A stretch of 64,000 nucleotides of DNA from the NCBI GenBank assembly GCA_905250025.1, contig CAJNOJ010000089.1, positions 305,924 through 369,923 of the forward strand, given 5' to 3'. The stretch is from Adineta ricciae (lineage: Eukaryota > Rotifera > Eurotatoria > Adinetida > Adinetidae). The notes beneath the pieces were generated by a model. It saw only the letters and a program-made list of their open reading frames with translations, made no database searches and was not told where the DNA came from. Below, piece after piece: positions 34,599 through 46,700 of this stretch. A program made the translations under genes and the position numbers. The stretch's first letter is position 1. Every line of letters begins with the position of its first letter.

Positions 34599-37033
34599 TC
34601 ATTGATGTGCTTGACGTCGCCATTTCTTCAAAGAAGTTTTGAAAGTTTTCATATAAAGCTCTGAAGGTGCCACAAAGATCACAAAGATAAGAATTGATGG
34701 CATAAACGATATAAAATAAGCACTTAGATATAGCCATAAGTATTCCGATGTGTTCACACAACCGGGAAGTAATGAAATCGCCAAACGTGGGATTGATAAA
34801 CAAAGTAAGATAACTGGACTGATGATCAATTGTTTATGTTCTTTGAATTGTATACGGATATGTACTTTGACACTTTGATTGTTCTGTGCTTTGGATCGTT
34901 GTCGAGCAACTCCAAAAATAATGAACAGAGCTGAGAAAAGATTAGCAACAAATGGACCAACAAGGTGAACAAACAGAATAGTTGTATTGTAATTTTGAAT
35001 AGGACGAGAATAACCGGTGACACACCAAACGTATCGTCTTGTTTTGACCACTTCTGTTTCATTTTTTGAAATCTCGTATGAGAATACATTTCGATAGATG
35101 AATTCGTGTAGAAGAGTAAACAGAACACAAATTGGTAAAATGCAAATGATCCATCTCGCAGCAGTTCTACTCGTCTGTTTATTGAATTTAACTCCTTTGT
35201 AAACATGAAATGCTCGTTCAATAGCCACACAAGCATTCAGCCAACCATCAAAATAGAGAAGTAGCTTGAGAAAAGGCTCGATTACTTTACAGCCAGCTCG
35301 ATGAATCGAAAGATTCGTCGTATCGTTGATCTGAGTCAGAACAACAAACCAAAACTTGATGAAAAACATATTGATGGTCAGAAAAGAAGTAATTGATGAT
35401 GCGAGAAGATAGAATCCACATCCAACCTGTTGTGCATCTTTGTTTTGATATGTAACCTATGAAAGAAAACTGTTGATCAGCCCTCCAAAAAACATAATAG
35501 TTGCCAAAGCAGCACTTAGTTTGATCGAAACGATTTGTTGACTTAGTGTTGAATTCTTCTTGAGTTCTTCATAGAGGATATCATCTAAAGTCAAACCAAT
35601 ACTTTTGTAATGAAGATTACACTGATCACCAATCACACAATATTTGTTAGTTGGATCTAAAAAGCATTTTGAGCAACTGAAGAAAGAAACTAATCAATAT
35701 ATGAATGAACATACTTGAATGTCGAACAGTCACATTGGTATGAGATAATCAAGATATGAATAGAGAAAATTGTCCAGTTGTATATGAATCAAATGTTAAC
35801 TTGTAGATTAAGAATAAATTTCGATTGTTCTTGACTACATGTGCCATCGTGTTCAAACAGTTGATTTAGTGATGGTTTCAATGGATCAAAATAATCTTGA
35901 TAGATGTAACCAAATGTATGAATTGGACTATGAACCCAAATGAGATATGTTTCGTTTGTATTGACATGAATTTCGAATGTTTCATAGTAACATTTTGGTT
36001 GTTGGCAATCCCGATAATACATTCGACTATTTTGTGATAATTCGGATGAATAATTAAACAAAATATTGAGTGGAGTAACTATTCAATGATGAAAAACAAT
36101 AGAAGAGGACCGTATTTGTAAAATGAATGTGTTTACTCACTCAAACGACTGAGAGTGACATTTTTTAAACCGAATATTTTTATTTCGATGTTGCCAGTAA
36201 TCATGGGTTGATTTGTTGTGACAACCAATATGTATTTACCGTCGTTATAAAGAGGAAGTTCAAACTTGAATTGACCATCGAATCCTCCATCGTCATCTGT
36301 GATGGGAAGATTTTCATTTGGATTCAATGGATTAAAATTGTTCTCATAAATATAACCATATGTATCAATCCCAACACTGCTTCGTACTGAATAGTAAAGA
36401 CTTTCGGGCTCTTCAATCTGAAACGCTCCGTAATAATACTTGAATTTGTAACATGCTCGACAATATGTGTGACTAGTTTTGGTTAATTCGATTGACTTTG
36501 TCCATAGATTCACTAATAGTTTATCTATTAAACACGTTTACATATAGTCAAAATATCCGCTTGTTAAACAATCTATTGAAACTTACCACAAGAGTTCTTT
36601 GAATATTCAAACTTTTCAATTCGATCGTTTCCTGAATCGACAATAAACAGATTTCCAAAACCATCGAAAGCTAAATTCGATGGAAATAATAACAGAGTAG
36701 ATTTAATACTGATTCCATCACATCCGATAACACAGCGAACATCAGTGGGTCCTGCTAGAATAATCCGATAATTATTAGAATCAACAATAAATAAGTATCG
36801 TTGAGCATCAAATGTAATTGCTGTTGGACACGAAAGTGAATACGGATGCTGCAATGATTTGCTGCCAATTTCTGTTTTTCCATCTACTTGACCTAATGAA
36901 AATCGTTGAATTCGGTCGTTGCCGCAATCTGCAACAAATGTATCGAAGTTTGTATCAACAAAAATCCCATGAGGACGATGAAGTTGATGAGATCCTGATC
37001 CTGCAGTATCCCTTCCAGCCACAGTAGTCAAGG
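34599..37033 (-). pseudogene. NHL / beta-module / 7TM receptor, copy B (5' cut at N, two lesions)
   Basis: From 5' (right) to 3': part of an NHL propeller exon (37033-36587, blades with FVADCGNDRIQRFSLG, FIVDSNNYRIIL and FIVDSGNDRIEKF), beta module 1 (~36524-36147), beta module 2 (~36077-35770), then the 7TM exon from about 35700. The juxtamembrane part has KCFLDPTNKYC.IGDQC and IGLTLDDIL; the gene ends at the stop at 34599-34601. It is almost identical to copy A. Lesions: module 2 lacks 26 bp between two 'aatg' direct repeats (near 35789), shifting the frame, and 35457-35459 is TAG where copy A has TGG (between TM1 and TM2). It cannot encode a full receptor. The start is lost at the N. Confidence 0.8.
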
Positions 37034-37034
37034 N
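37034..37034. other. Assembly gap (single N) fusing copies A and B
   Basis: Left is the NHL exon of copy B; right is the 7TM exon of copy A after TM3. A frame runs through by chance and is a chimera. Confidence 0.85.
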
Positions 37035-40000
37035 AAATGCTCGTTCAATAGCCACACAAGCAATCAGCCAACCATCAAAATAGAGAAGTAGCTTGAGAAA
37101 AGGCTCGATTACTTTACAACCAGCTCGATGAATCGAAAGATTTGTTGTATCATCGATCTGAGTCAGAACAACGAACCAAAACTTGATGAAAAACATACTG
37201 ATGGTCAGAAAAGAAGTAATTGATGATGCGAGAAGATAGAATCCACATCCAACCTGTTGTGCATCTTTGTTTTGATATGTAACCCATGAAAGAAAACTGT
37301 TGATCAGCCCTCCAAAAAACATAATAGTTGCCAAAGCAGCACTTAGTTTGATCGAAACGATTTGTTGACTTAGTGTTGAATTCTTCTTGAGTTCTTCATA
37401 GAGAATATCATCTAAAGTCAAACCAATACTTTTGTAATGAAGATTACACTGATCACCAATCACACTATATTTGTTAGTTGGATCTAAAAAGCATTTTGAG
37501 TAACTGAAGAAAGAAACTAATCAATATATGAATGAACATACTTGAATGTCGAACAGTCACATTGGTATGAGATAATCCAGATATGAACAGAGAAAATTGT
37601 CCAGTTGTATATGAATCAAATGTTGTTACAACTAAGATATATCGAATGTTAACTTGTAAATTAAGAATAAATTTCAATTGTTCTTGATTACATGTGCCAT
37701 CGTGTTCAAACAGTTGATTTAGTGATGGTTTCAATGGATCAAAATAATCTTGATAGATGTAACCAAATGTATGAATTGGACTATGAACCCAAATGAGATA
37801 TGTTCCGTTTGTATTGACATGAATTTCGAATGTTTCATAGTAACATTTTGGTTGTTGGCAATCCCGATAATACATTGGACTATTTTGTGATAATTCGGAT
37901 GAATAATTAAATAAAATATTGAGTGGAGTAACTATTCAATGATGAAAAACAAAAGAAGAGGACCGTATTTGTAAAATGAATGTGTTTACTCACTCAGACG
38001 ACTGAGAGTGACATTTTTTAAACCGAATATTTTTATTTCGATGTTGCCAGTAATCATGGGATGATTTGTTGTGATAACCAATATGTATTTATCGTCGTTA
38101 TAAAGAGGAAGTTCAAACTTGAATTGACCATCGGATCCTCCATTGTCATCTGCGATGAGAAGATTTTCATTTGGATTAAGTGGATTGAAATTGTTTTCGT
38201 AAATATAACCATATGTATCAATATCAGCACTACTCCATATTGAATAATAAAGACTTTCGTGCACTTGAATCTGAAAAGCTTCATAATAATACTTGAATTT
38301 GTAACATTCTCGACAAAAAGTGTGACTGGTTCGGGTGAATTCGATTGACTTTGTCCATAGATTTACTGATGCAACGTCTATTGGACATGTTTACATATAG
38401 TCAAAATACCCGCTTGTTAAGCAATTTATTGAAACTTACCACAAGAGTTCTTCGAATATTCAAACTTTTCAATTCGATCGTTTCCTGAATCGACAATAAA
38501 CAGATTTCCAAAACTATCAAAAGCTAAATTCGATGGAAATAATAACAGAGTAGATTTAATACTGATTCCATCACATCCGATAACACAGCGAACATCAGTG
38601 GGTCCTGCTAGAATAATCCGATGATTATTTGAATCAACAATAAATAAGTATCGTTGAGCATCAAATGTAATTGCTGTTGGGCACGAAAGTGAATACGGAT
38701 GTTGCAATGATTTGCTGCCAATTTCTGTTTTTCCATCTACTCGACCTAATGAAAATCGTTGAACACGGTCGTTGCCGCAATCTGCAACAAATGTATCGAA
38801 GTTTGTATCAACAAAAATCCCATGAGGACGATGAAGTTGATGAGATTCTGATCCTGCGGTATCCATTCCAGCCACAGTAGTCAAGGCCAGTTGTGGGTCA
38901 TGAAGATTTCCTTTAATAACTCGATGATGTGTGGACATGGAACAATACAAATGACTACCTATGTCGATAAACAAACCAACACACGAAGAAAAAACATCTA
39001 TCGCATCAACAAAGACGTTGGTCTCAAAAACCCACTGTTTCACTTGACGTTTTGATGCAGTGTCAATGAATATGTCACCGTTGGACATAACAAACAGAGA
39101 AGATGAATGAGAGAAATTAGCAGGAATTGTTATTGGTTGAATAGTGTCACTGTGATGCCAAACTAAAATTTCTTTATTTTCTCGATTAATCGAATAAATG
39201 GAATTTTTGTCATTGATAAAGATGGCCGACGGATTCGAACCAAGTCTCCGTTGATCGGCAAAAGTCGTTCCATTTCGTTTCCAAACTGATTTTGAACAAA
39301 GTCTTGGTTGATTGAATGAAAACTCTACGAGAGAAAAAATTTCATTTCTATACTTTCTTTTGATTCTTAACACCACATAAATACAAAACTCTTATGAAAC
39401 TCACTACAAGAGTTGCTTAAGTAAAATTTCTGAACTCCATTCTTCAAAAATGCACTGACAAACATGTTGCCATGTACATCGAAAGCCATAGTAGATGGTC
39501 TGCTCAATTGACCACTCTGTTCATAGCATCCAACTAAGCATCGAAAACCATGGGGTCCTTCTCCAACAATACGATCATTTCCGGAATCAATAATAAATAG
39601 ATATTTCTTGGCATCCAATAAGACTCCAGTGGGGCTCGTAAGCAAAACAGTAGGCTTGTATGATTCTTTACCGGCAACTGTAATGGCCTTGTTTTTTCCC
39701 AAAGAAAACAATTGGATTCGATCGTTGTTTGAATCTGCCACGAACAAATCGAAGTTAACATCAACAAAAATTCCATAGGGATTATTAAGTTCATCAGCGC
39801 CAGATCCTTTAGTACCATTTCCCGCAACAAGTATCGGTTTCATCGAAGAATTGTTCAAGTTTCTTTTCATCACTTGATGATTCGCGCTCATCGAGCAATA
39901 CAAACTGTCATTCGTATGCACAAACAGACCAGTACATGACGACTGTACATCCATGACGACAACAAAATCTCCTGTCTTTGATATCCATCTCTTTACTGCT

Positions 40001-41271
40001 TTATTCTGATCACCATCATCAACAAAAATATCACCATCCAATGTTACGAATAGAGACATTGACATTGAAAAGCTACCTGAAATGTTGTAGGCGGATGTGA
40101 GACTATTTTCGTCAGTCCACACTAAAATCTGATTGCCCTTTTGATTAATAAGATAGATAGTGTTGTTTGTATCGATAAAAATAGGTGTAGGAAATATGCT
40201 GGGGGTGAATTGATCAGTAAGAGTGGTTTTCTTCTGACTCCAAGTTGCCTTTGGACACAATTGTGGTTGATTAAATGGAACAGCTACGAATATAAGAAAT
40301 AAAATCAAGAAAAACATTCGTTAACAAATCCTTTCAGCACCGATTTATTTGACTTTTTATTTACTCACCAGACGTGTTGATCAGCTCGAATTTCTGGATA
40401 CGGTGGTTCTGCTGATCAACAATAAACATATTGCCATATACATCGAAATTCATAGCAACCGGCACAGTCAACTGATTCGGTTGATCACCTTGCTCATAGC
40501 ATCCAGCCAAACATCGAAAGCCATAGGATCCTTCTCCAACGATACGATTATTTCCAGCCTGCACCAGCAAGTGTGATGGCATTTTTTTCTCCGAATACAA
40601 ATGACTGAATTCTAGCATTATTCGAGTCTGCTACCAATAAATCCAAGTTGTTATCAACAAAAATTCCATAGGGATAGCTGAGTTCACTAGCATGAGATCC
40701 TTCAACGCCGTTTCCAGCAACGAGGGTCGGTTTCATCGAAGGACTCTTCAAGTTTGTTTTCACCACTCGATGATTAGTGAATATGGAACAATACAAGTTG
40801 TCATTAATATCAACAAAGAGACCAAAACATTGCGACTCAACATTCATAACAATCTCAAAATCTTCTGTTTGTGGTCTCCACTTCTTTACTACACCATGCC
40901 TAACGTCATCATCAATATAAACATCACCATTCGATGTTACAAATATGGAATAAGCATCCGAAAAGTTGCCTGAAATGTTGTATGTTGGTGTGAGACTATT
41001 CTCGTCATTCCAAATCAAAACCTTCTTTTTCTCTTGATTAAAAACATAGATCGTATTGTTTGTGGTTATAAAAATAGATGTGGGATTTTGACCAACGATA
41101 GATCGATTAGCAAAAGTGTTTCCACTCCGATTCCAAGTTGCTGTTGAAGACAAGTTCGGTTGATTCAACGAAAGAGCTAAAATTTCTTCTTAAAAAACGA
41201 ATAACGAGTATTTAAATTCACTTACCCAACGATTTCTCATTGTAAATAAGAAGGAAAAGGATTAGAATAGA
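37035..41271 (-). CDS. NHL / beta-module / 7TM receptor, copy A (3' cut at N)
   Basis: Exons read from the splice signals: a hydrophobic segment ending 41226 (WNFSILILFLLIYNEKSL); NHL exons 41176-40369, 40283-39405 and 39324-38440; beta modules 38377-37994 and 37931-37542; and a 7TM exon from ~37517 with KCFLDPTNKYS.IGDQC, IGLTLDDIL and TM1-TM3, cut at the N. All joins up to module 2 are phase 1, so every exon is symmetric. The NHL exons each hold ~6 blades with F(V/I)AD/DS.N.RIQ motifs and should form a six-bladed propeller. The modules share YYYE/YYET, IYE/YQ..FDPLNP and YILVVTT. Predicted to be a cell-surface receptor. The first NHL exon has lost ~26 residues with a frameshift near 40556. 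No ATG precedes the hydrophobic segment in frame; an ACG sits where a start could be. Confidence 0.75.
39405..40283 (-). CDS. NHL propeller exon 2 of copy A
   Basis: Intact phase 1-1 exon. Blades include PTPIFIDTNNTIYLINQ, GLFVHTNDSLYCSMS, GIFVDVNFDLFVADSNNDRIQLF, GVLLDAKKYLFIIDSGNDRI and FDVHGNMFVSAF. The apparent leader (MFFLILFLIFVAV) just upstream is encoded by the intron's pyrimidine tract and is not a signal peptide. NHL propellers bind proteins or RNA; here an extracellular ligand is likely. Confidence 0.75.
40369..41176 (-). pseudogene. NHL propeller exon 1 of copy A, internally deleted
   Basis: Opens as ALSLNQPNLSSTATWN and carries four good blades (YVFNQEKKKVLIW, GLFVDINDNLYCS, GIFVDNNLDLLVADSNNARI). 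After AITLAG about 80 bp of the next blade is missing and the frame changes, resuming at NNRIVGEG with one more blade to a phase-1 donor at 40369. Because the exon is symmetric, skipping it would restore a continuous frame from the hydrophobic exon to NHL exon 2. Confidence 0.7.
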
Positions 41272-41568
41272 AAAATTCCACGTTCTTCTTCTTCCGTATG
41301 AGTCTGTTCCAAGTTGCGATTTGCTTTTAAACACATGACATGGCACAATCGAAGGATTAGTTTGATCACGTTCTTCGTCATTAAATTTAACTTGCAAATA
41401 TTTATTCCTGTTTTAGATGAAATTAGTTTTCATTCAACTAAAAGTCACGATCAGTTGTATAGTGTCATCGGAGATCATTAACGTCAATATGAAAGAGAAA
41501 CAAGTGATGGCGAAAGTGAAGAATACTGACATCCCTGTTTTTATTATTTAAAGGAAATCGCATAAGAA

Positions 41569-42441
41569 TTAAGACCATTTAACAATATTTTTTCCACAAA
41601 AATCTTGTACTGCATTCGAAACATACGGACCAGCACCGATTTCATAGATGCACATTACTGGACAATGGTCCGACACCGAGTATCCTCCAGTACAAAAGAT
41701 ATTTGTTAGAGAATTAGCTAAGATAGGACGTGCATATTTATTTTGCATGATCCAATCTAATGTTGTGCCAACTTGAATATCTTCTTTTGGTTCAGCTGGT
41801 CGTTGAGGATGTGTAATTGGTGTTGGTAATCGTAATTCAGCAAAACAATCGACATAACCAGCTTCACGTAGAATACGTCGTGGATGATAATTTTCATTTA
41901 AATCACCCATAAATAAAACAGCTAGATAAGGATTATTGAATCGAGTAGTTAATGCTTCTAAAGCACTAACTGTACGACGTGTTTGTTGCTTACGCAGATT
42001 AATATCTGTTTTGCGTTCTTCTTCATGTCCTTCCCAAGTATAATGGGCAGTCGAAACAAGTATTTCTTTTCTATTTTGTTGATTGGTTACATTTGATGTC
42101 GATGATTTGATGAACAATCGTGCCCAAAATAAACGTCTCAATGGTTCCATTATACCAATATCAACCATTCCGTAGTCTAACATGGTGAACATATTCGAAT
42201 TCCAATAGATATTACCTTCATTCTGCCATCCAGCAAATTCATCTTGAATGAAAGCATGTGTTGGTAAAGCTTCGACAATGGTATCGTGTAGTAATGGATG
42301 CAGTTCTTGTATGCAGAGAATATCGGGTGTGAATGCTGTGAGACATTCAATAATAGGTAAACGACGCTGTGGCCAATTGATTGGAAAACCTTCGGTTTTA
42401 CACATATTGAACGTCATTACTGATACTCGTGAAACGTCCAT
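41569..42441 (-). CDS. Endonuclease/exonuclease/phosphatase (EEP) family protein
   Basis: About 290 residues from MDVSRVSVMTFNMCK. The start is chosen at MDVSRV because conservation with the copy at 48737-49289 begins around there; the upstream frame extends ten codons. EEP signatures in order: TFNM, CIQEL (metal-binding Glu), STAHY, GDLNEN (catalytic Asp/Asn), TLDWIM and SDHCPV (catalytic His). The family cleaves phosphodiester bonds with Mg2+ and includes DNA repair nucleases, deadenylases and sphingomyelinases. No signal peptide or extra domain is seen, so it is probably intracellular. The exact substrate cannot be told. It ends at 41569 with KNIVKWS. It lies between two receptor genes on the same strand and is part of a duplicated block. 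Confidence 0.85.
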   Translation of the reverse strand: MDVSRVSVMTFNMCKTEGFPINWPQRRLPIIECLTAFTPDILCIQELHPLLHDTIVEALPTHAFIQDEFAGWQNEGNIYWNSNMFTMLDYGMVDIGIMEPLRRLFWARLFIKSSTSNVTNQQNRKEILVSTAHYTWEGHEEERKTDINLRKQQTRRTVSALEALTTRFNNPYLAVLFMGDLNENYHPRRILREAGYVDCFAELRLPTPITHPQRPAEPKEDIQVGTTLDWIMQNKYARPILANSLTNIFCTGGYSVSDHCPVMCIYEIGAGPYVSNAVQDFCGKNIVKWS

Positions 42442-43798
42442 GATCGAGCACTTATGAATGACGTTGACCAAATTTTACCTTGAGAAATCTTTTGTGAATT
42501 GAATAGTTAAATAGAACACAAACGATAAAAGGACGATAGAGATAAACGAAACATGTTGTTAGTTGATGTTAGATAACAGAAACGACTGAAATTTAGTGTA
42601 GTGATTCTTATTCCGTTATTTTATCAACTATAAATTGAAAAAATGTTTGATAAACATCGGAATGGTACGACGTGATTGATCATTTGAGAGAACTATTTAT
42701 TGGATGTTTTTATATTAGAAAAAGAACAAATATGTTGAATATTGAGTAGCGATAGAGCTTTTCACTCGTCAAGTGTTGAGTGTCATCGATACTAGCAATA
42801 GGAATTACGTAAATAATGTTAATCAAGGCTCAGCTCCATCGTAGTCGTTCATCATCCATGGAAATGTCAGCCATTCCGAATTCAGCGAAAATGGAAACAC
42901 TGCGGAATTCAACAGCTGAAGAAATATTATGTATTTGATTTATAATTACAAGACAACGGAAGATACACATTTCACAAAACACAACAAAAAATAAGAAGTC
43001 AATAAATGTAAGAAACAGTCATGGTAGATACTCAAAAAACTGTGCGAACTGAGAAGAAAGGGAAATTTTAGTTAGTTGTCCGGCCATTTTTTACGATATT
43101 TCTTCCATAAAACCGATTGTTGAGATGTTCATTTATGATAAATAACACGAATGAACCATGTCGTGTTGAGGAATACGATTAAGAACAGTAGTATAATACC
43201 ATGCAAATAAACTTCTCAGTACGCTAAAATACGACTTACATGATAACAACCATCTTCCTCGCAGACATTCAATGTATACTTCGAATTAGGTTGACATGAA
43301 TGAAAAAAAAACATCACTATGATATAGATCATATAAGCAAGAATGGAATATAAAGGTGCATAATCAATGAATTACCAAATGGAACAGAACGCAGGTGCAA
43401 TGAAAGGAGTAAGTGACCAAAAAAGGAGAGAATTGGAAGTAGCGCGTACGCTAAAGTTTTTAGCCTTTGTTTTTTCGGCACTTCTAGCGATTGATTGCAT
43501 ATCAGATGCGAAATATCCTGTTTATTTCTTGTTTTCTATCTTATCTGTGTAATTATCATTATATTTCTAAAAGGAAATGTGTTTGACCGTACTCATTAAC
43601 TCGTACTATAGTTTTGTCCTCATTAGGAAAAGTGAACACTCCGGCGTTGAAACTGATTATGAGGCGAACTTGCTCTGCGATTTCATACTTTGTAAAAGTT
43701 TGGAAAATCTGTAAAGATCTTTCCAAATAAAGTCGTTTGCAGCATGAATAGATATTTATTGTTTCATTAATGAATAAGCGAAAATAATGAAAGATAGG
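42442..43798. other. Spacer in the duplicated block, possible small gene
   Basis: Matches 49290-50481 with indels. A minus-strand stretch near 43245-43330 encodes FFFHSCQPNSKYTLNV then CEEDGCYH up to a good donor (gtaagtcg); a possible acceptor (TTCTTCAG) lies near 42924. In the second copy the same exon is preceded by an ATG and a hydrophobic run. A small secreted or membrane peptide is possible, but unproven. Confidence 0.3.
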
Positions 43799-46700
43799 TC
43801 AATAAACAAAAGATGTGTCGGTGATTTGTTTCTTGATGGCTCGTCTTCTACAAATTCGAGAAAACGATTGTTTAAAGGCTTTTCGATAGCTCTTCGACGG
43901 ACAGATAAATACCACAAAGATAAGTATTGATGGTGTAAACGAGATAAAATAACCAGTGAGATATAACCATAAACGATTAGAAATATTTGTGCATCCCGAT
44001 AACAAAGAAATGATCAGCCGTGGAATCGATAGAACAAGCAGCATTGCAGGACAGTAGAGAAGTTGTTTATTTTCTCCGAGTTGTTCTCGAAAATGTTGTC
44101 CATTTTGAGTTTCTGCCCGTCGACGAACACTTCTTATAATAATGAATAATATCGAAGAAAAAAGATTTATAATGAATGGACCAAGATGATGAATGAATTG
44201 AATAGCTGTATTGTACTTTTGAATTGGTTGTGAATAAGTAGTTATACACCAGGAATGCCTATATAGCACAATTTCTTCTATGTCTAGTATGTGTTCCTTT
44301 ATTACATAGTCTAATGTCTGACGGAGTAGTGGTTCATGAACAAGAGTGCTCATGATCACAATCGGTAAGATAAAGACGATCCATCGAGCAAAACATTTAC
44401 TTTTCTCCTTATCAAAACTCACTCCTTTATAAGCGTTCACTGCACGTTCAATTGCCGCACAAGCTTGGAACCAAACATCGCAATAGAAAAATAATTTGAG
44501 AAGAGTCTCCATCGACTTACAACCACCTTGAAGAACTGACAAACGAATGGAGATGCTCATTTGTGTAACAATAACAAACCAGAATTTAATCGTAAACATC
44601 GTAATCGTCAGAAGAGAAGCAATCGATGATACCAAAAGGTACACACCACATCCAACTTGCCGAAAACTGTCATCTCGGAAAGTTAAAATCGAACAAAAAC
44701 TGTTGATGACACCCGCGACAAACATAATCACTGTCAAAGCACCAGTGATTTCGATAACAACTGGTTGATCATAGATTGTTCTATTTTGATTCACTTCTAG
44801 TCGTAAAATATCATCGAGAGTGAAACCAATATCTTTGACTAGAACGTTACACGGACCACCAACATAACAATAAGTCGAACTGTCAACTAAACAGATTGTT
44901 GAAAGACAATCTCAATACTGATTATCTATGAGATAAAGTCAATCGACTTACCGAAGCGTTGAAGAATAACATTGGCCGGATTGCACACTTAATTGAAAAT
45001 GGCATTGTTACCAGTGGCTGCAACGTTGTCACAAGTAATATATATATTTTATCAGATCGAAGGTAGAATTGATATGTTACTTCACTGTCAAAACGATTAT
45101 TGGTTTTGAAGGAAAAAACAAAATTCTTATGGGGATTCAATGGATCGAAATGATTTTCATAGATATAGATGTCTATAGCAGTAATTCTATCAATTGAAAA
45201 TCTATAATATGTATCGGCGAGTACAGTTAATTGTATAGTTTCGTAATAATAAAAGGTATGTGTACATCCTTTACTATATGTTTGACTATCTCTCGTCAAT
45301 GCCGATGAATAGTTCGAGTAAGTAGCTAATGAAAAATCGAATGAGAAAGACTTAAATGTTTATATAGTTTATGTTTTTCTTCTACTCACATGTCAGTTCA
45401 AAATTGGTATTGTGTTTGGCAAATATTTTGCATTTGAAGCCCACTGTTGAATCTCCTACGCATGTTGTAACAACCATTATGTATCGAATGTCCTTCAGAA
45501 GTTCAACAGTTATCGGAGGCAAATCATTAATGTCACAAATACTTCTACGCATGAGTAGATTTTCAGATCGGTTGAGTACATTGAAGTCATGTTTATAGAG
45601 AGAGAACGATATACCCATGCTCATGTTTTCGACGGTAAGCCAAATAGAATAAGAATCACTTTTAATCACATTCAATTGCACTGGTTTATAATAGTAGTTC
45701 GGGTTCCTTCCACCGGAATTAGTGGAAGAATAATTTTCATCATTTTGCGCCACTACAGTCGTGTATGTTGATTCAATGCCTTGTTTGATATCTATTTAAC
45801 AGGAAAATGTCGTCTATGGTCTTCTTGAAGAATGTATATTACTTATACGTTCAAGACGAGCTGCATTTGAACCGAAGGTAGTAACTGAGAATGGCCCTGT
45901 GACATGTTGATTGTATGTCGTTACAACCAAAATGTATTTCGTATTGACAAGAAGTTCAAGTGTAAATTTGAATTGATCCTTATTGCAATATTTGCCGTAC
46001 CATGCAATCAGATTGTTCGTAGGGTTGAATGGATCAAATTGATCTTTGTATACATGACCGTAAAGGTCAATACTACTGTTGCCGGTGAGTATGTAGAAGT
46101 CATTTTTACTGACAATGACTGCAATGGCTTCGTAGTAGTAATTTGAACGATTGAATCTAACACGTGAATACATGTCATGATTTTCTGTTAGAATAGATGA
46201 ATAAGTTGATTGAGTGTCTGATGAAACATTTTCTAAATAAAAGAAAATCGAATCCTTACGAGATAATAACTATGAACAATACTCACTACAAGAATCTTTC
46301 TGTAAATGAAATTTTTGTACTCGATCACTGCCTGAATCGTAAACGAACATATTTCCATGTACATCAAAACTAAATTTGGTTGGCATATCCAACTGATGAG
46401 CTTGTTTACCATCCCTATTGCATCCGACTAGACATCGAAAACCGTTTGGTCCTGATGCAACAATACGATGATTTCCACTATCCGATATAAAAATATATTT
46501 GTCAGCGTCTAAGGCAATTGAGTGTGGACGAATTAGTTCAACCGTGATATCCATTGAACTTTGTCCTGCTACCGTTTTTCCGCTTTTTTCACCGAAAACA
46601 AAAAGTTGCACTCGATGATTTTCTGAATCTGCCACATATAAATCGAAATTTGTATCAACAAATATTCCTATAGGATAAAACAATTCATTCAGACTTGAAC

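Noticed and set aside
36573-37463. A 7TM/NHL fusion with the NHL part at the C-terminus
   Set aside because: Chimera across the N at 37034; the true order is NHL first, then modules, then 7TM.
39225-39250. Perfect pol III B box (GGTTCGAATCC) on the minus strand
   Set aside because: Lies inside an NHL coding exon (codons for GSNPS) and no A box is upstream; chance match.
40283-40317. Signal peptide MFFLILFLIFVAV for a separate NHL gene
   Set aside because: The stretch is the T-rich end of an intron with a TTCGTAG acceptor, and the phase-1 join to the previous exon is consistent.
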